NCBI GenBank assembly: GCA_035235625.1
Contig: CP141140.1
Coordinates: 61,620,581-61,684,580, forward strand
Direction of reading: 5' to 3'
Source of the DNA: Saururus chinensis
Lineage: Eukaryota; Streptophyta; Magnoliopsida; Piperales; Saururaceae
DNA length: 64,000 nucleotides
Position numbers and translations under genes: made by a program. Under the pieces are notes generated by a model, which was not told where the DNA came from, did no database searches, and saw nothing but the letters and a program-made list of their open reading frames with translations. Within the stretch, counting starts at the first letter, position 1, and every line of letters begins with the position of its first letter. Of this stretch, positions 48,862-61,310 are shown in pieces.

Positions 48862-51011
48862 CTATTGGAAGAAATTGTACAAGGGGACAGTGGGTTTGAT
48901 CTTGAATCTGTACAGAACTTTCTTTCTCTTGAAAGAAGGGTTGTTTACAGTGAGCACCACCTTCCCTGGCTCATTGATGTAGAACGAGTTTCTGACGCTG
49001 GCTTCCATTTTCCTCTCCTTCTGGATGAGGACATTGTAGGAGCACTCATCCTCTGGGATGAACTCCTCCTTGTAGCTCACCTCCCACCCCACCACCGTAA
49101 TGTCCCACACCACTGTCACACCTGCCTGTTCATGTTCCATGTCAAACTTCAGGTCCGTGCATGCATTTGTGGTGGGTCAGTGACTGAAAGACAGTTTGTT
49201 TCTGGTTTTGTTGGCTGCTAGCTATTTCAAAGCAGATGACTATCATGCAAGAAGTTATACAATATATACCATGGTAATTAAAACCATTTTCATATGAGTA
49301 TTTGTATTACAATTGCTGGAAAGCTGATTGTTTCTGAAAGCTGATGACGTATGTTATTGACACTGATCACAGCGACTTTTAAGGTTTCTTCTAAATTTAT
49401 TATGCAGAAAGTATAGTAACTTTTGTGGTTAAAATTTTGATTACATATTTGGTTCTCAACATTAAAATGAGCCAAGTTCATTACAAGTGTCTTCAAGAAA
49501 GCTTGAACAAAATCCATGCAGCGAATTACGTGAAGTTGGAATAAAAATACTAAAGATTAACCACTCATACAAACATGAAATAGCAATTAACAAGTGCAAC
49601 CAGTAAGAGATCTCTGTCGTCATCAATTATGTTTTCTTTTTGGTGATTATGTGATGAAGTATGAAACAAATATCTCATATAAGATCTCCAACTTTATATT
49701 CATCGATTGGGGTATTGTTTGATAATGACAAACTACATGCTGAACTTACCTCAACAATTGGAATTTCAACCAAATTTTTTGCTCCACCTCTAACAGTCAT
49801 CTCTCTGATCGTTTCTTCTCCAGGCAAAAACTCATGGTCGTTCTCTCTTTTAAAGCCTCCGTACTCGATTGGAATGTGTTCAGGGGCTATATACCTTGGA
49901 TGAAGCAAAACTTGCATTAGAAGGTCCACAATTAGAGAATTAAAAGACCTTCTTACAACCATCTTCTAACTACCAAATCTTACTTGAGAAGGGTCTCTGC
50001 AACTTTTCGTGGCCGAACGTAGATGCATTTGCCTTTCATTCTTTGAGGTAAGAAATGAGGGAACAGGGCACGGTAGAGATAACAACTAAAAGGAACATTT
50101 ATGACTATCTGCATCCAAAACCACTCTAATTAGAGTATTTGAAAATCTTAAAAACCCACATAGTCAATGTTAAGAAAACTCGTTATGATAATAACCGTGA
50201 AATCCACGTAGTCAATGTTGATGTTCACATCGTTTTTCTTGGTATGTATACTCACATTTCTTAAGATAATTTCGGGATAGTTGTCATGCAGTGAAACAAG
50301 GGATTTTGTCGTATTACGCAGTGCTTCCTTCAGTGCATGTCCTGGCGAGTTCTTCATGTCAGTGATTTGAACCAATGAACACACTCCGCCCTTGCTGAAA
50401 CTAAGCTTCTCGATCCCCTTCTCCATTGATTGCACTCTCCACCTTAGAAACCGCTCTCGGCTTTCAAAAGTGCCAAAGGTCTTCTGGTATAGGCCCTTGT
50501 CCCACAATGACCCGTACTTGTAGTAGCACAAAGGATGCCCCTCTCTGTCAGCACTATCAAAGTACAACAAACTGTCCAAATCAGGCCCGAAATCCTCTTC
50601 CAGAATTCCCTCGACTCTGACCTTTTTTCGCCATTGTAATGTCCTCTTAAGCATTCCAAATGCCTCGGATGAATTAAAGTCCGCCGCCCTCAGGAACTTA
50701 ATGAGGACGGTGTCCGTCCCGTCATGGCCTTTGCTTGGAAGAAGGGGGACACCCCACAGGGAGATGTCCTCCGGAGCTTCCTTCCCCTTCAAATTCACGT
50801 AACAACGATTAGTTATGCAACTTGACTTGATCGACCCTAGGGTTGGAGCGGCACGGAAACGGTTGCTGAGAATTGCTCTTTCCAGTCTGGTTCTCAGTTC
50901 AAGCAATGCCACCTTCTCAGAGAATTTTAGTTCCATCTCTTCAACATTGCTCAGATCGGTCTTTTTGACAATCATCTCATGGTCAGGTGAGCTTTCAGGG
51001 GTGGTGGCCAT
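48862..51011 (-). CDS. Patellin-type protein (CRAL-TRIO/Sec14 and GOLD domains), 4 exons
   Basis: Exons on the minus strand are 51011-50256, 50108-49984, 49894-49750 and 49125-48862, giving 429 residues with all junctions in frame. Exon 1 has the patellin signature ISLWGVPLLPS (about 83-93), then VLIKFLRAADFN and FLRWRVQSMEKGI. Exon 2 adds INVPFSCYLYRALFPHFLPQ. Exon 3 adds YIAPEHIPIEYGGFKRENDH. Exon 4 is the GOLD end (VTVVWDITVVGWEVSYKEEF, GKVVLTVNNPS). Patellins bind phosphoinositides and act at membranes, including the cell plate. The closest relatives that I recall are PATL2 and PATL4. The acidic N-terminal region is short and the lipid-pocket part of exon 2 is divergent, so this may be a specialised copy. 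ATG 51011 is the first in-frame ATG (context GGCATGGCC). An upstream ATG at 51169, out of frame, opens a 25-codon uORF. Confidence 0.9.
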
Positions 51012-51092
51012 GCCGGCAAGCCAGAGAACCTCCTGGCCAGGTTTCTGGCACCCTCTAGGGTTATTGGGCCGGGAAACCGACCAGAGGAGGTT

Positions 51093-51169
51093 CAATCCTC
51101 CCCAAAGAGAGCCGCTCTCCCAATGAATGGTAACTGCTGTTCGTTTACAGCAGGATATTTAGGCTCCAT
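51093..51169 (-). promoter_or_regulatory. Possible 25-codon uORF in the patellin leader
   Basis: ATG at 51169 (context GGCATGGAG) opens a short frame MEPKYPAVNEQQ...FGED that ends before the main start at 51011 and is out of frame with it. It has a better context than many uORFs and could lower translation if it lies in the mRNA, but the transcription start is not known. Confidence 0.4.
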
Positions 51170-51202
51170 GCCTCTCGCCTGAAACAGTATCGTTCTGACC
51201 CT

Positions 51203-51578
51203 CCGTTCTCTTCGGGGCATAAATAGAAAACCTTCATTTCAATTAGGAAATTCACCGTGGCAATATCAAACAAACTACCGGTGAGTTGGCGAAAAGTAGG
51301 CTCACAGTTGGCTTTCAATGATCCGAAAGAGAAATTAACATAGCCCGAGAGGAAACTATATATAAGTAGGGCTACTTTGAAAACCAGGACCCAAATCGAT
51401 CCAGATGGAACCGATTTAAAATTAACCTAAATTGAATTGGGCTAGGTTGGGTTCAATATGTAAAAACCTAAGAACCGACCTAAACTGACCCAAGTTCTTA
51501 ATTAATTTATAAAATTATATTTAACTTTAATTATATAAATTTTTATAATTTTTACATATTGGAAATTATATATATATA

Positions 51579-51633
<55 letters not shown>

Positions 51634-52300
51634 GAGCTGCTTTGAAAACCCGGACCCAAATCAATCTAAATGGAACTAGTTCAAAATTGACCTGAGTCGG
51701 GTCGGGTTTAGTATGTAAAAACCCAAAAACCGACCCGAACCGACCTAAGTTCCTAATTAACTTATAAAATTATATTTAACTTTAGTTATATAAATTTTTA
51801 TAGATAAAATCAATTTATTATATAGTCAAATTAGATTAAAATATTGGAACCATCCGTTCTCTTCGGGGCAGAAATCGAAAACCTTCATTTCAATAAGGAA
51901 ATTCACCGCGGCAACATCAAACTAACTGCCCGTGAGTTGGCGAGAAGTGGGCTCACAGTTGGGTTTCAATGGTCCGAAAGGGAAATTAACGCAACCCACA
52001 TCTTTAAATAGGTATCACACATTAGAAAACTTGATAGGAAACTATATATAAATAAGGTTGCTTTTAAAACTCGAACCCGATCTGATCTGGATAGAACTGA
52101 CCTAAAATTCACATGGGTTGGGTTGAGTTAAGTCAGGTCCGGGTCGAGTCGAGTCGAGTCTGGTCTAATATGTAAAAACCTAAGAACCGACCTAAGTTTC
52201 TAATTAACTTATAAAATTATATTTAAATTTAATTAGATAAATTTTTATAATTTTTTATAGATAAAATCAATTATTATATGATTAAATTAAATTAAAATAT
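51203..52300. repeat. Segmental tandem duplication upstream of the patellin gene, about 651-bp period
   Basis: CCGTTCTCTTCGGGGCA at 51203 and at 51854 starts two copies sharing CCTTCATTTCAAT, GGAAATTCACCG, GTGAGTTGGCGA and GGCTCACAGTTGG in the same order. A second motif (CTTTGAAAACC...GGACCCAAATC) occurs three times, near 51,373, 51,639 and 52,051, the last one degenerate. A (TA)n run at about 51,567-51,630 sits between the first two. Confidence 0.85.
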
Positions 52301-52772
52301 TAAAATCAACCCAACCCAAGATAAAATCTCGGTTCCAATTTCAATTTTTGAGTTTTTTAGGTCTTGTTTCGGGTCGAGTCGGGTTTAAAAATTTTCAGTT
52401 CTTATCTCGGGTCGGGTTGGGTAAGGTCCAAGGAACTCAGTTCCTATCTTGAGTCGGGTCGGGTCTTGCAAAACCCGACCAAACCCAACCCCAGAAGCTG
52501 CCCTGTATAAAAGTCATGGGCTGTCCACCTTTAAGTAAAACAAGTCCAGGTCCGAGACATATCTGAACCTAGAATAATAACGGATCCTAACCATGACAAG
52601 ATTTATAATCAACCACAATGAAGCACAGAGAACAAAACAAGGGGAATCCGATTTTCGCTTATTTTGACAATGGAAAAACATGTTATTTACATGAAATCAA
52701 GTCACTAAACTGCTTATGGAAAGCACTACATTTGAACAGTTACTGTACAAGAGACTGGTAATTAATGAGTCA

Positions 52773-55700
52773 TCACTCCCGGTATTTGGTTAGATCAAAT
52801 GTCAAGGTTCTCGAGCAGCTGTGTCAGAACAAAAGAGTAGTCAGCGTACAAAAAAACAATACATCACCCTAAGTAGCAGAAATAGTGCATAATCTGCTGG
52901 CACTTACCCTCTCTCAGAATCTCTGTAAACTCCTACCAACGCCTCAGCCTTGTCATAGAAGCTGTCTTTCAAAGAAATCACAATGGACTGAAAACCAGTC
53001 TCGCCTTCAGCATCTTGGTTTTCCCTTGCCCCACCACATGATTTCGACCTAATGAACCCCGCAACCTTAGCCACATTCAAATTGTCCAGTGCGGCATCCA
53101 CTTCATCCAGTATAAAAAACGGGGAAGGACGAAAACTGTGCAGTACATGGTGAAAGGCTAATTGTCAGTCTCCAAAACATTTATAAATACAATGACTCAT
53201 CTCTGCTTTAGTATACTTACAAAGCATTACAGAGACAACGGTAAGAGAGTGAATCTAAAGTAATAGTCAGGTATACCTGTGGATTGAGAAGAGTAATGCA
53301 AGGGCAGCAACTGTTTTTTCTCCACCAGATAATTGCTCCATGTCCCGAAAGCGCTTTGTAGGAGGCATGGCTGTGTATTTGATGCCATGCAGGAAAGGAT
53401 CATCCTCATTTTCCAGATTTAGATATGCAGTGCCACCAAGTGGATGGGTGCTACTCTTTGTTAATTGCTTGTAGATCTTGTCGATGTTGCCAGAAATATG
53501 CAAGAAAGCATCCATGAATAGTTTATACCTGTAGAGAAAACCAGTGACAGAGATATAATCCATACGTATTTACATAGAGAACCAGAGTGGGGAGAGCTAA
53601 ATAGACTCGAACAGAGGAGAGAAATGCAGAAAGCAAATTCAAACAAAAAGGGCAAACATTTTTCAGAATAACTTTTCATCTAGGTTAGTCACATGAACTA
53701 GAAAAGGAAAAATTAAGTCCAAATCACATTACTCTATAGCAAGTATATCTTTTTAGAACACTATGACAGAGGCGGTTGTCACTAGTGTGGAGAAAAACTA
53801 ATACCTCCTTTGCTTGACAGACTCATATTTTTTACTTATTTCTTGCACTACCCCTTTGGCAGCATCAAATTCTTCATTGACTTGTCTTTCCTTTTCCAGA
53901 AGAGCGTCATATTGGTCTAGAGCCTTTAAGTTTGGAGCTGTCTTTTCAATTTCAGATAGCAAGTGTTCTATCCTCTTTTTAAAATCTGCCTCTAGCTTTT
54001 CTCGCTCAGAAGGCCTCATTTCCTGTAAATGCGATCTGCTTAGCTGATTGTAGTCAAAGTTAAGCATTGGCGAAGATACGTCACATTCCATTGGATCTAA
54101 AATTGTTGGAAGCTTTATCTGCTCTAGGTCGCATTTCTCCAATATTTCTTGCCTATGTGACTCCAGTTGATCAATCTGTGTTTTCTGTTACATCAAAATA
54201 TAACCTAATTTAACACAGTAAAGGCTATTTTGGGAACTGCAGATGGAACATAACATAATAATGAAAATGGTATAACAAATAGATCTTCTAAAACACAGAT
54301 TTGAACTGAGCAAGTTGCTTAAATGATAAATATCAAAGAACTGATGCCCTACCTTTGAAGTAATCTGACGAGTCAACTTCCCAATCCTAGTTGTAACACT
54401 AGCAGACTGCTTCTTCAATTCCTGGATTGCTTCTTCACATTCATCAGCTTTAGATTTCCACTCTGCAGAAAATAGGAATACAAGAAAGAGATAGTGGTTG
54501 ATGATACACACTACTGGCCAATAACATCACCTCTTAAATACTATGGAACATAAACAGAAATCAGTGGAATATCAGCTGATCACTGCTCAGCACTCAAAAA
54601 GGGTACAAAATATTTAGATGTCTACTTGAACCAATATCATCTGTTACAGACCATCCTGTCTCACCTCATATGCTAACTCATTATTATCAAAAGAATACGC
54701 ACTTAAGGCCAAGACAGATTGCACTCAAATTATTAATTGTTATATAATTTGTTTGTCTAAATGTCTTTGTTGAGCCAGTCTGGACTTGATATACATTGTT
54801 GGTTCCTAAAAGCTCGAGTGAGGCAACTTGGTTTCTTAAATGGTATCAAAGCCAGGAGCTCCCAATTTCAATCCCCACCCCCACCTAGGCATATTCTGTG
54901 CACGTGCAAGCTGCATCAGTTAAATTGTGCTTGCTAATGTAAGGGGGTGTTGAATGTCTGCATCTGTCTGTTGGGCCAGTCTGGGTATCATATACATTGT
55001 TCTGTTATTCCTTAAAAGCTCGAGCTTTTGAGACAATTTGGTTTCTAACATTATTAAGTACAATTAGCACTCAAATTATTAATAACTACAATTAGTCTTA
55101 CCTTCTACTTTGGCCTTCAACTCATCCATTTCCTTGACAAGCTTCTCTGTTGCTTCTTTGGCTTCAGCGTCTTTCTGAAGCACTTGCTTCAAATCGTCAT
55201 CCAAAAAAGTAAGAGAGGAAACCAGTTTTTCTATTGGAGACTGCAAATCGCGTTTCTGCTCGTACTCTAGCCTGTCCAAAAGAGAAAAGTTTTTTACTTT
55301 ATTTAACAAGTATAAACAGAAGTACCGTAGCGAGATGGCTGAACGAAGAATTTACTTATGGCAAAAGAAGCACAAGAATCTATAAAAAATTTTAACATTA
55401 GAAGCTGTATTTGAATATACCAAGTAATGTTCAATGTTGTATTTGTCCCTTATCTAGTTGGCAGTCCTCGTCCATACATATGTGTGTGTATGGGGTGGGG
55501 TGGGGTGGGGTGGGGTGGGGTGGGGGGTTGCGGTCGTGATTTAAAATTGGAGCCTCCCAGCTCTGATAAATGTAAAAATCAATTGTCCTTATAGCTTATG
55601 ATGTTAGGGAAAGGACTCGCCAATGTATATAACCAGCCAAACAGTCATCAACCCACACTATAATCAAAATTCTCATGCTCTTTTGTAGAGCTTAAGACTT

Positions 55701-58700
55701 CACCTATTGTCAATATTGTAATAATAATAACATTCAGTAAAAGTTAGAATGTAATCTGGGTGAGGTAGGAAGCCATATGCATAAACCTATTTCTCTAACT
55801 CCCATGTAATTTTTAATAACATCAACTGAAAAAAATTTCTGGAAAGCCAAATGACGCTAACAAAAAACACTCTAGATAAAATCTGAATTTAGTGGACCAT
55901 AAACAATAATCACGAAAATACAATCCCTACCCCAAATTGATCACATGCACAATAGTTTATGCCAAGGGGTGAGTGCATGGGTGCGCCTGTGAGGTTAATA
56001 GACACATACAACGGAATTGGGCAGCAAACTATAGCATGTACCACTGCTGTTAATGTCATATAGATAACAAAGGTCCGCTACATACACTAACTAATCACAA
56101 AGGGCGAGATGGATGGCCACAAAGTGAGGACAAAAATGCCTGTCAAAGGACTAACAAATAATCAAAACAAACCTATAACCAAAGAAGTAATGAGTAACAA
56201 CAATAAAGAAGAATGAGAGGGTGTGCAACACATACTGATACTTCAATTTTGACACATGGTTATTCATTTTGAGCCTCTTCTCTGAGAGCTCCTGCGCATC
56301 TTTGAGTTGTTTCTCTTCATACTCACGAATGTTTTTCACACCAACAGATACACTGAAGTTCTTGTAGATCCGATCAACAATCTCATTAATCCTCTTTTCA
56401 AGCTTCTGAATATCCTCTGCCCTTTTCATGATGATACTTTTTAGCTATCAAAGAGAAAAATGAAAAAATATAATAAAACTATAAATGTAAAGTAAAAAGG
56501 ACACTCGAAGCAACCAATTTTCATTTACTTCACCTTCTGAAGATCAGGGTTGAGACGGCTGATCTCTTCTCTTACATTGAGCTTCTCCTGCCTCAATTTG
56601 GACAGCTTCTCCTCAGTATTTTTCTGCAAGAATGCTTCGCATTGTTAATCTTTGTCACTTAAACAAATGGTAAAACGACTCTCGGCGTTAAACAACAGTA
56701 AGAACTAAAAGCAAACAGAGATAAAATAAGAAGTGTTTTCTTCATTTATTTTCCAGCCAAAGTAATGTTCAAGAGGCAACATTCAATGCAAAACCCACAT
56801 AGTGTGCGTGTGTGTGGGAGGGTGTCCTCAAAATTAAGGAAAGATGAATGCCATGAGAAGAGCTTTACAATCATGGAGACTTTCTCTATGCTGCCGATGG
56901 GCAGATTATGTCCATTCTGTATTTCTGGTCTAGCACACAAAATCGTCACAACCAGCCATGGCTTCCAATGCCTCATCTCTGGACATGCATTTTGCAGACT
57001 CCATGTATATTGACCAGAAGATAAAAGTCTCATTTCTGGATTTGATGAACTTACACAATAGTGAAAGCACTGCAAGACTTACTGCCACACCACACATCAT
57101 CACTGCCTAAATTGCCAGGAACTAAAAATTTCACCTCCCATCCATGGCTCTCTCATATGGTGCATTCAGCCCAAGTATACATCGATGTCTGAGTTAGTAT
57201 TCAAGTACAAGTTGGACCCTGCAGCTCCAAATTCGAACTCAATGATGGCATCCTGATCAGACTGAACTAAGACTCACAACTTCCATAACTCTTATTTTGG
57301 TAAATCAGAGTCCATCCAAGTCCAGTGGCAGCCCTGTGCACAACCTAGATTCAAGCAAGAGATGTACTGCAGCCCAAGCTCATCCCAGATCTTTAATGTA
57401 CATTATTATCATCTAAAGATCATATTTTGGCCCCCTTTAAATGATATGCTGCTACTTAACATCTAAATTTCATTTATTTGCAGAATGGATTGAATCATAA
57501 TCAAACACAAAATTGTCTAATGATGTCCGCATTACCACCTACAGCATATGCCACCCACTATATTTCAGGTTGGAGACACTGTTTCTATTCTGCCATACAA
57601 CTCTCGGTCATTTTCACACTCAATTAATGCATCTTCAAGTATTAGAGAGGTAAGAACCAAAAAAACTAATCAATCATTGTGATCTTCTTGAACAAATAGA
57701 CTATTCTAGGCAGAAGGTATAAAAGCTAAGCATGCACATCATTTAAAAGGTAAGCACTAATGTCAACATCATTGTCATCTATGCCTTAACCCAGCTATCT
57801 GGAGTCAGTGACATGGAATTTATATGGCCATTGGACTCTTTTACAATCAAAATGATGGCATTTCCATGTGAGAACATAGTGGCAAAATTTTATGCCAAAT
57901 GCAATTCCTGAATCAACCATCTAACAAGGGAATAGTGACATATGAAGATTCACCATCATCAGATGCTTCCATAGTTATCTGGTATCGGCTTCATGGATTG
58001 CAGGAGATATTTTCATATATTTATCTTCCAACACTAAGCTTTACATGGAAACGTGGCTATACAAGGAAAGCATTCTAATGAATACAAAAGCATGTATAAA
58101 AATCCATCCAATGAGAGTATTTAATGATCATTAACGTTTTAGATTCAATCCTTTAACAACATTTACACATTTCTTGCTTCTATTATTTATCCATATTCCT
58201 TCCATAAAAATTAGTCTATTTGCCTCATGCTTCAAAAGGTAGTAATCAATAACAAAATAACAAACCAAATCAACCAAAGGCAATGAGACCCACTCATCAC
58301 TCTGATCTAATCCAATCTATTTGCTCAAGGAAAAGGAGGAGAAAAGATCAGCATTTCATTCAGTCAAAATTAACATACTGTCAGATGCTAAAAAAATCAT
58401 TATCATACTGCATGTACCTTCTCAATTTCTGCATAATGTATCTTCCTCTCAAGTCCTGTTACCTTCCCAGAGGTATCTGATTCTTTTATTTGCATTTCTC
58501 TAATAGATCCAAGCTTTTCGATTTCCGATTCATGCGTCTCCTTTTTCCTTTTCAGACCTATAATTTATAGAATAATAAACATTAAGTTAGCTGCTCTCAG
58601 AATATGCAAATACTTGTTTAATCATTCCGTTTCATCAAAATAATAAACCTTCTATTGCTTGATCATTCCATTTCTGTGACCTAGCTTCCATTCCTCCACT

Positions 58701-60711
58701 GATCCCACCAGTCATAGTACCAGATTTTGTCAGAAGAATTCCATCAATGGTTACCACTATATAGAAAGGAAACAATATCAATTAACCTTCAACAGTAGCA
58801 TTTCTCACTCTGATGAAATAGAAACTTGAAACTATAGCTACAGTTACCCTTGTGCCTCTCGCCGCTCCAACTTAGTTTTTTGGCTTCGTCAAGGCCATCA
58901 CATACTAGAGTATTTCCAACAGCATATAAAATAGCTTTCTCCAAAGATTGATCAAATGTAAATAGGAGTTAAGCAAACCAAATGTATTCATTCTTGAGAT
59001 TTAAAAAAAAATAAAACTAGAGCCATCAAATCTATATATTAACAGTAATAACCATTGTCAACAGTTCAGTCTCCATCCTAACTCATTGTCAGGATGCCCA
59101 ATCACACAAATGAAAGTTCATCAAGAGTATCAAGCTAATTGGTGGCATAGGCCCAGTATCCTTCTCAACTGTTTTTGTTGGACAACTGTCGCGTAAGATT
59201 GTATGTGGCACAAGACAAGTTACTACCCTCAACTATCTGCTCCAATTACTAACATCCCTATGTCATCCACAGTTGATGTTAAATTACATCTGTGCTAGCC
59301 TCAGAAAAGGATAATTTACTACCAAAAAAAGCAAGCAGCCTGGCAGTGAAACCCAAAGTATTTCTAATTAAGCCAAAACATGCTGGTATTTCAAACTAAA
59401 TGTGTGACAACTTAAAAAAAACAAGGATATTGTATCACATCAAAAACCAGCTTTGCAGTACCACCCAAAGTTCGCAACCTTTCAATCACAGGCTTCACAC
59501 GAACCGATTGCAGAGGTATAAATGTCTGAGGAGGTAGGCGATGGTCCTTCAAATACTGAAGAGAAACAATACAAGAGAAACTACTCTTAACACATTAATG
59601 CTCAATTGCTCATCTGAAGCTTATAAGTGGTCATCTGTTTAACATAAATGATAAAAGATAGCCACTCAAACCTTCATTATCAAATTAAAGAAAGAAAATC
59701 ACAAATAATATTCATAATTGCGTGTAAGCCACCTTCTTTTGGCTATCTAGAGGCCTGGTTCACAAGGCAGCAACTAAAATATGACAGCATTTTATTATTT
59801 GATTACACAGTCAAATAGCCCAAATTTAATTAGAACAACCAAAATGGACAGAAAAGTGAGAGGAAAATGTCGCTTATCTGCTGATTAATGCTAGCTATGT
59901 CAACTAATTGCTATATGATATATATATATATATGGATATACTGCAGTTTTCTTCATACAGCATTTAGAGTGAAAAACTAAAAACTTAAACGGACCAGGCC
60001 TCTTTAGCTGCCCAGTGCACATAATTTCTGCTACTCAAGACAAATGGACATCAACAGTCACTGCTCACGTCCATGGCTAATGATGGTCAAACAGAAATCA
60101 GCACCCATGTATGCAAATGCCACACTTGCTCACAGACAAACAGTATTTTATCCTTTTGTTATTTGATATAGCAATCAATCCAATATTATACAGCATCACA
60201 TTAAATTTCCCCTCTCAGAGTGACCTTTTGAAAGTATACAAACGGTAAATTTTCTTTGGCTACATTCTAATCTTATATGTTCACAGAATTTCACATAACT
60301 TGCCAGAATTTTTTTGCTCTTTCCATACTTCAAAACATCGAGAATTAAATCTTCATCCCTAGAAGTCACAACTTAAAAGTCTTTCAACAAACGAAAATTC
60401 ATATTATGAAAGTACTATAAATTTTATATTTGACCAATACCTTAATGCATTCTTTACCAGTTGTTTCATCTTCAACTACAACAGCATCCATATATCTACC
60501 CATAGCAACCGTAACAGCAAGGTTGAACTTCTTTTGAGTAGGCGTGCAAAGGTCAGTCATGCGACCATGGACGCCGGGAAACAAGCGCTTAAGACTCTCT
60601 AATGCCTCAGACAATCTGGCATCCCGTTCACTCTCATGTTTGTCTGCCTTTAACTCCCGCAGCTGTGCATCAATTTCAGCAATTTTTGCCTTCAAATTGT
60701 CATGTTTACTC
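52773..60711 (-). CDS. SMC1: Cohesin subunit SMC1, 3' part (hinge through C-terminal ATPase head), 13 exons in window
   Basis: Exons in transcript order: 60711-60441, 59555-59431, 58957-58848, 58756-58649, 58557-58418, 56623-56534, 56444-56236, 55271-55102, 54462-54353, 54184-53805, 53528-53277, 53135-52908 and 52818-52773. They join in frame to 745 residues. The hinge runs from [14 protein letters not shown] to [15 protein letters not shown] and coiled coil 2 follows. The C-terminal head has the ABC signature [18 protein letters not shown], Walker [13 protein letters not shown] and the tail [15 protein letters not shown]1 pairs with SMC3 through the hinge and closes the cohesin ring with a kleisin. 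SMC1-specific strings ([21 protein letters not shown]) separate it from SMC2 and SMC4. About 470 N-terminal residues (Walker A, coiled coil 1) are missing and should lie beyond the window. A further 35-nt exon at 61103-61069 is possible (FENVLQYNLIK, phase-compatible) but weak. Confidence 0.95.
55491..55527. repeat. (TGGGG)7 pentamer array in an SMC1 intron
   Basis: Seven TGGGG units followed by GG. The plus strand could form a G-quadruplex; the SMC1 transcript is C-rich here. It lies in the intron between the 56236 and 55271 exons. Confidence 0.9.
58958..59430 (-). other. U12-type AT-AC intron in SMC1
   Basis: Between exons 59555-59431 and 58957-58848 no GT-AG pair restores the frame. The intron starts exactly ATATCCTT (59430 downward) and ends TATTTAC at 58958. 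A branch-point match GCTTAAC precedes the end, with its A at 58969, 11 nt before the last intron base. These are the three marks of the minor spliceosome AT-AC class. Joining CA with A gives Q in ...[13 protein letters not shown]..., which fits SMC1. Confidence 0.88.
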
Positions 60712-61310
60712 CTATGATTGACAATCACCATCAAGATTAACAAAGTCAAAAAATAAGATCAAATATAAAAAAATAAATGTAATGACTCCAGAAAATGTCA
60801 AACTAGATATCCCAATATGCATGCACAAATAGCAAGCAGATGAAAAATACAATATCCATAACAGGACAACAGCAAATTTTGTTCAAAAGATTACCAGATC
60901 CCTACTAAAACAACAAACAGGTAGCATGGACAAATATATTGTTCGAAACAGCTTGAAGGTGGCAAGATTTTCTATAATTAAAAAACATAAACTTCAGAGG
61001 GTAGTGTCAAGAAGGGCATCCAGCATAAAAACTTGCCACTATTATTCGAAACTCTCAGCTCTATTTACCTCTTGATTAAATTGTACTGCAACACATTTTC
61101 AAACTGTAACATTGATTATCATAATAATAACAGTCATCACATATACCGATAAAAAAAATAGTCATCACGCAGATGAAGCAAACTAGTTAAAGACCTAAAG
61201 AACTTTCTCTGCCATTTGCCTGGCAATTACCACTTCTACCCAATGAAGTCTGCCGATGCTAACTAATTTCTCGTTCTTTAAAAATTTTCTTTTGAAAGGA
61301 GGCAAGAACC

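Noticed and set aside
51012..51095. N-terminal extension of patellin starting NLLWSV
   Set aside because: The first codon there is TTG, not ATG, and the family-like start is the ATG at 51011 in a good context.
50815..51126. 103-codon plus-strand frame
   Set aside because: It is the antisense shadow of patellin exon 1 and its leader.
58848..59555. Ordinary GT-AG splicing at AAGCTG-GTTTTTG or GAT-GTGATA in SMC1
   Set aside because: Neither donor can be joined to any AG acceptor before the next conserved block (FDQSLEKA) without losing frame or conserved residues, whereas the AT-AC junction restores both.
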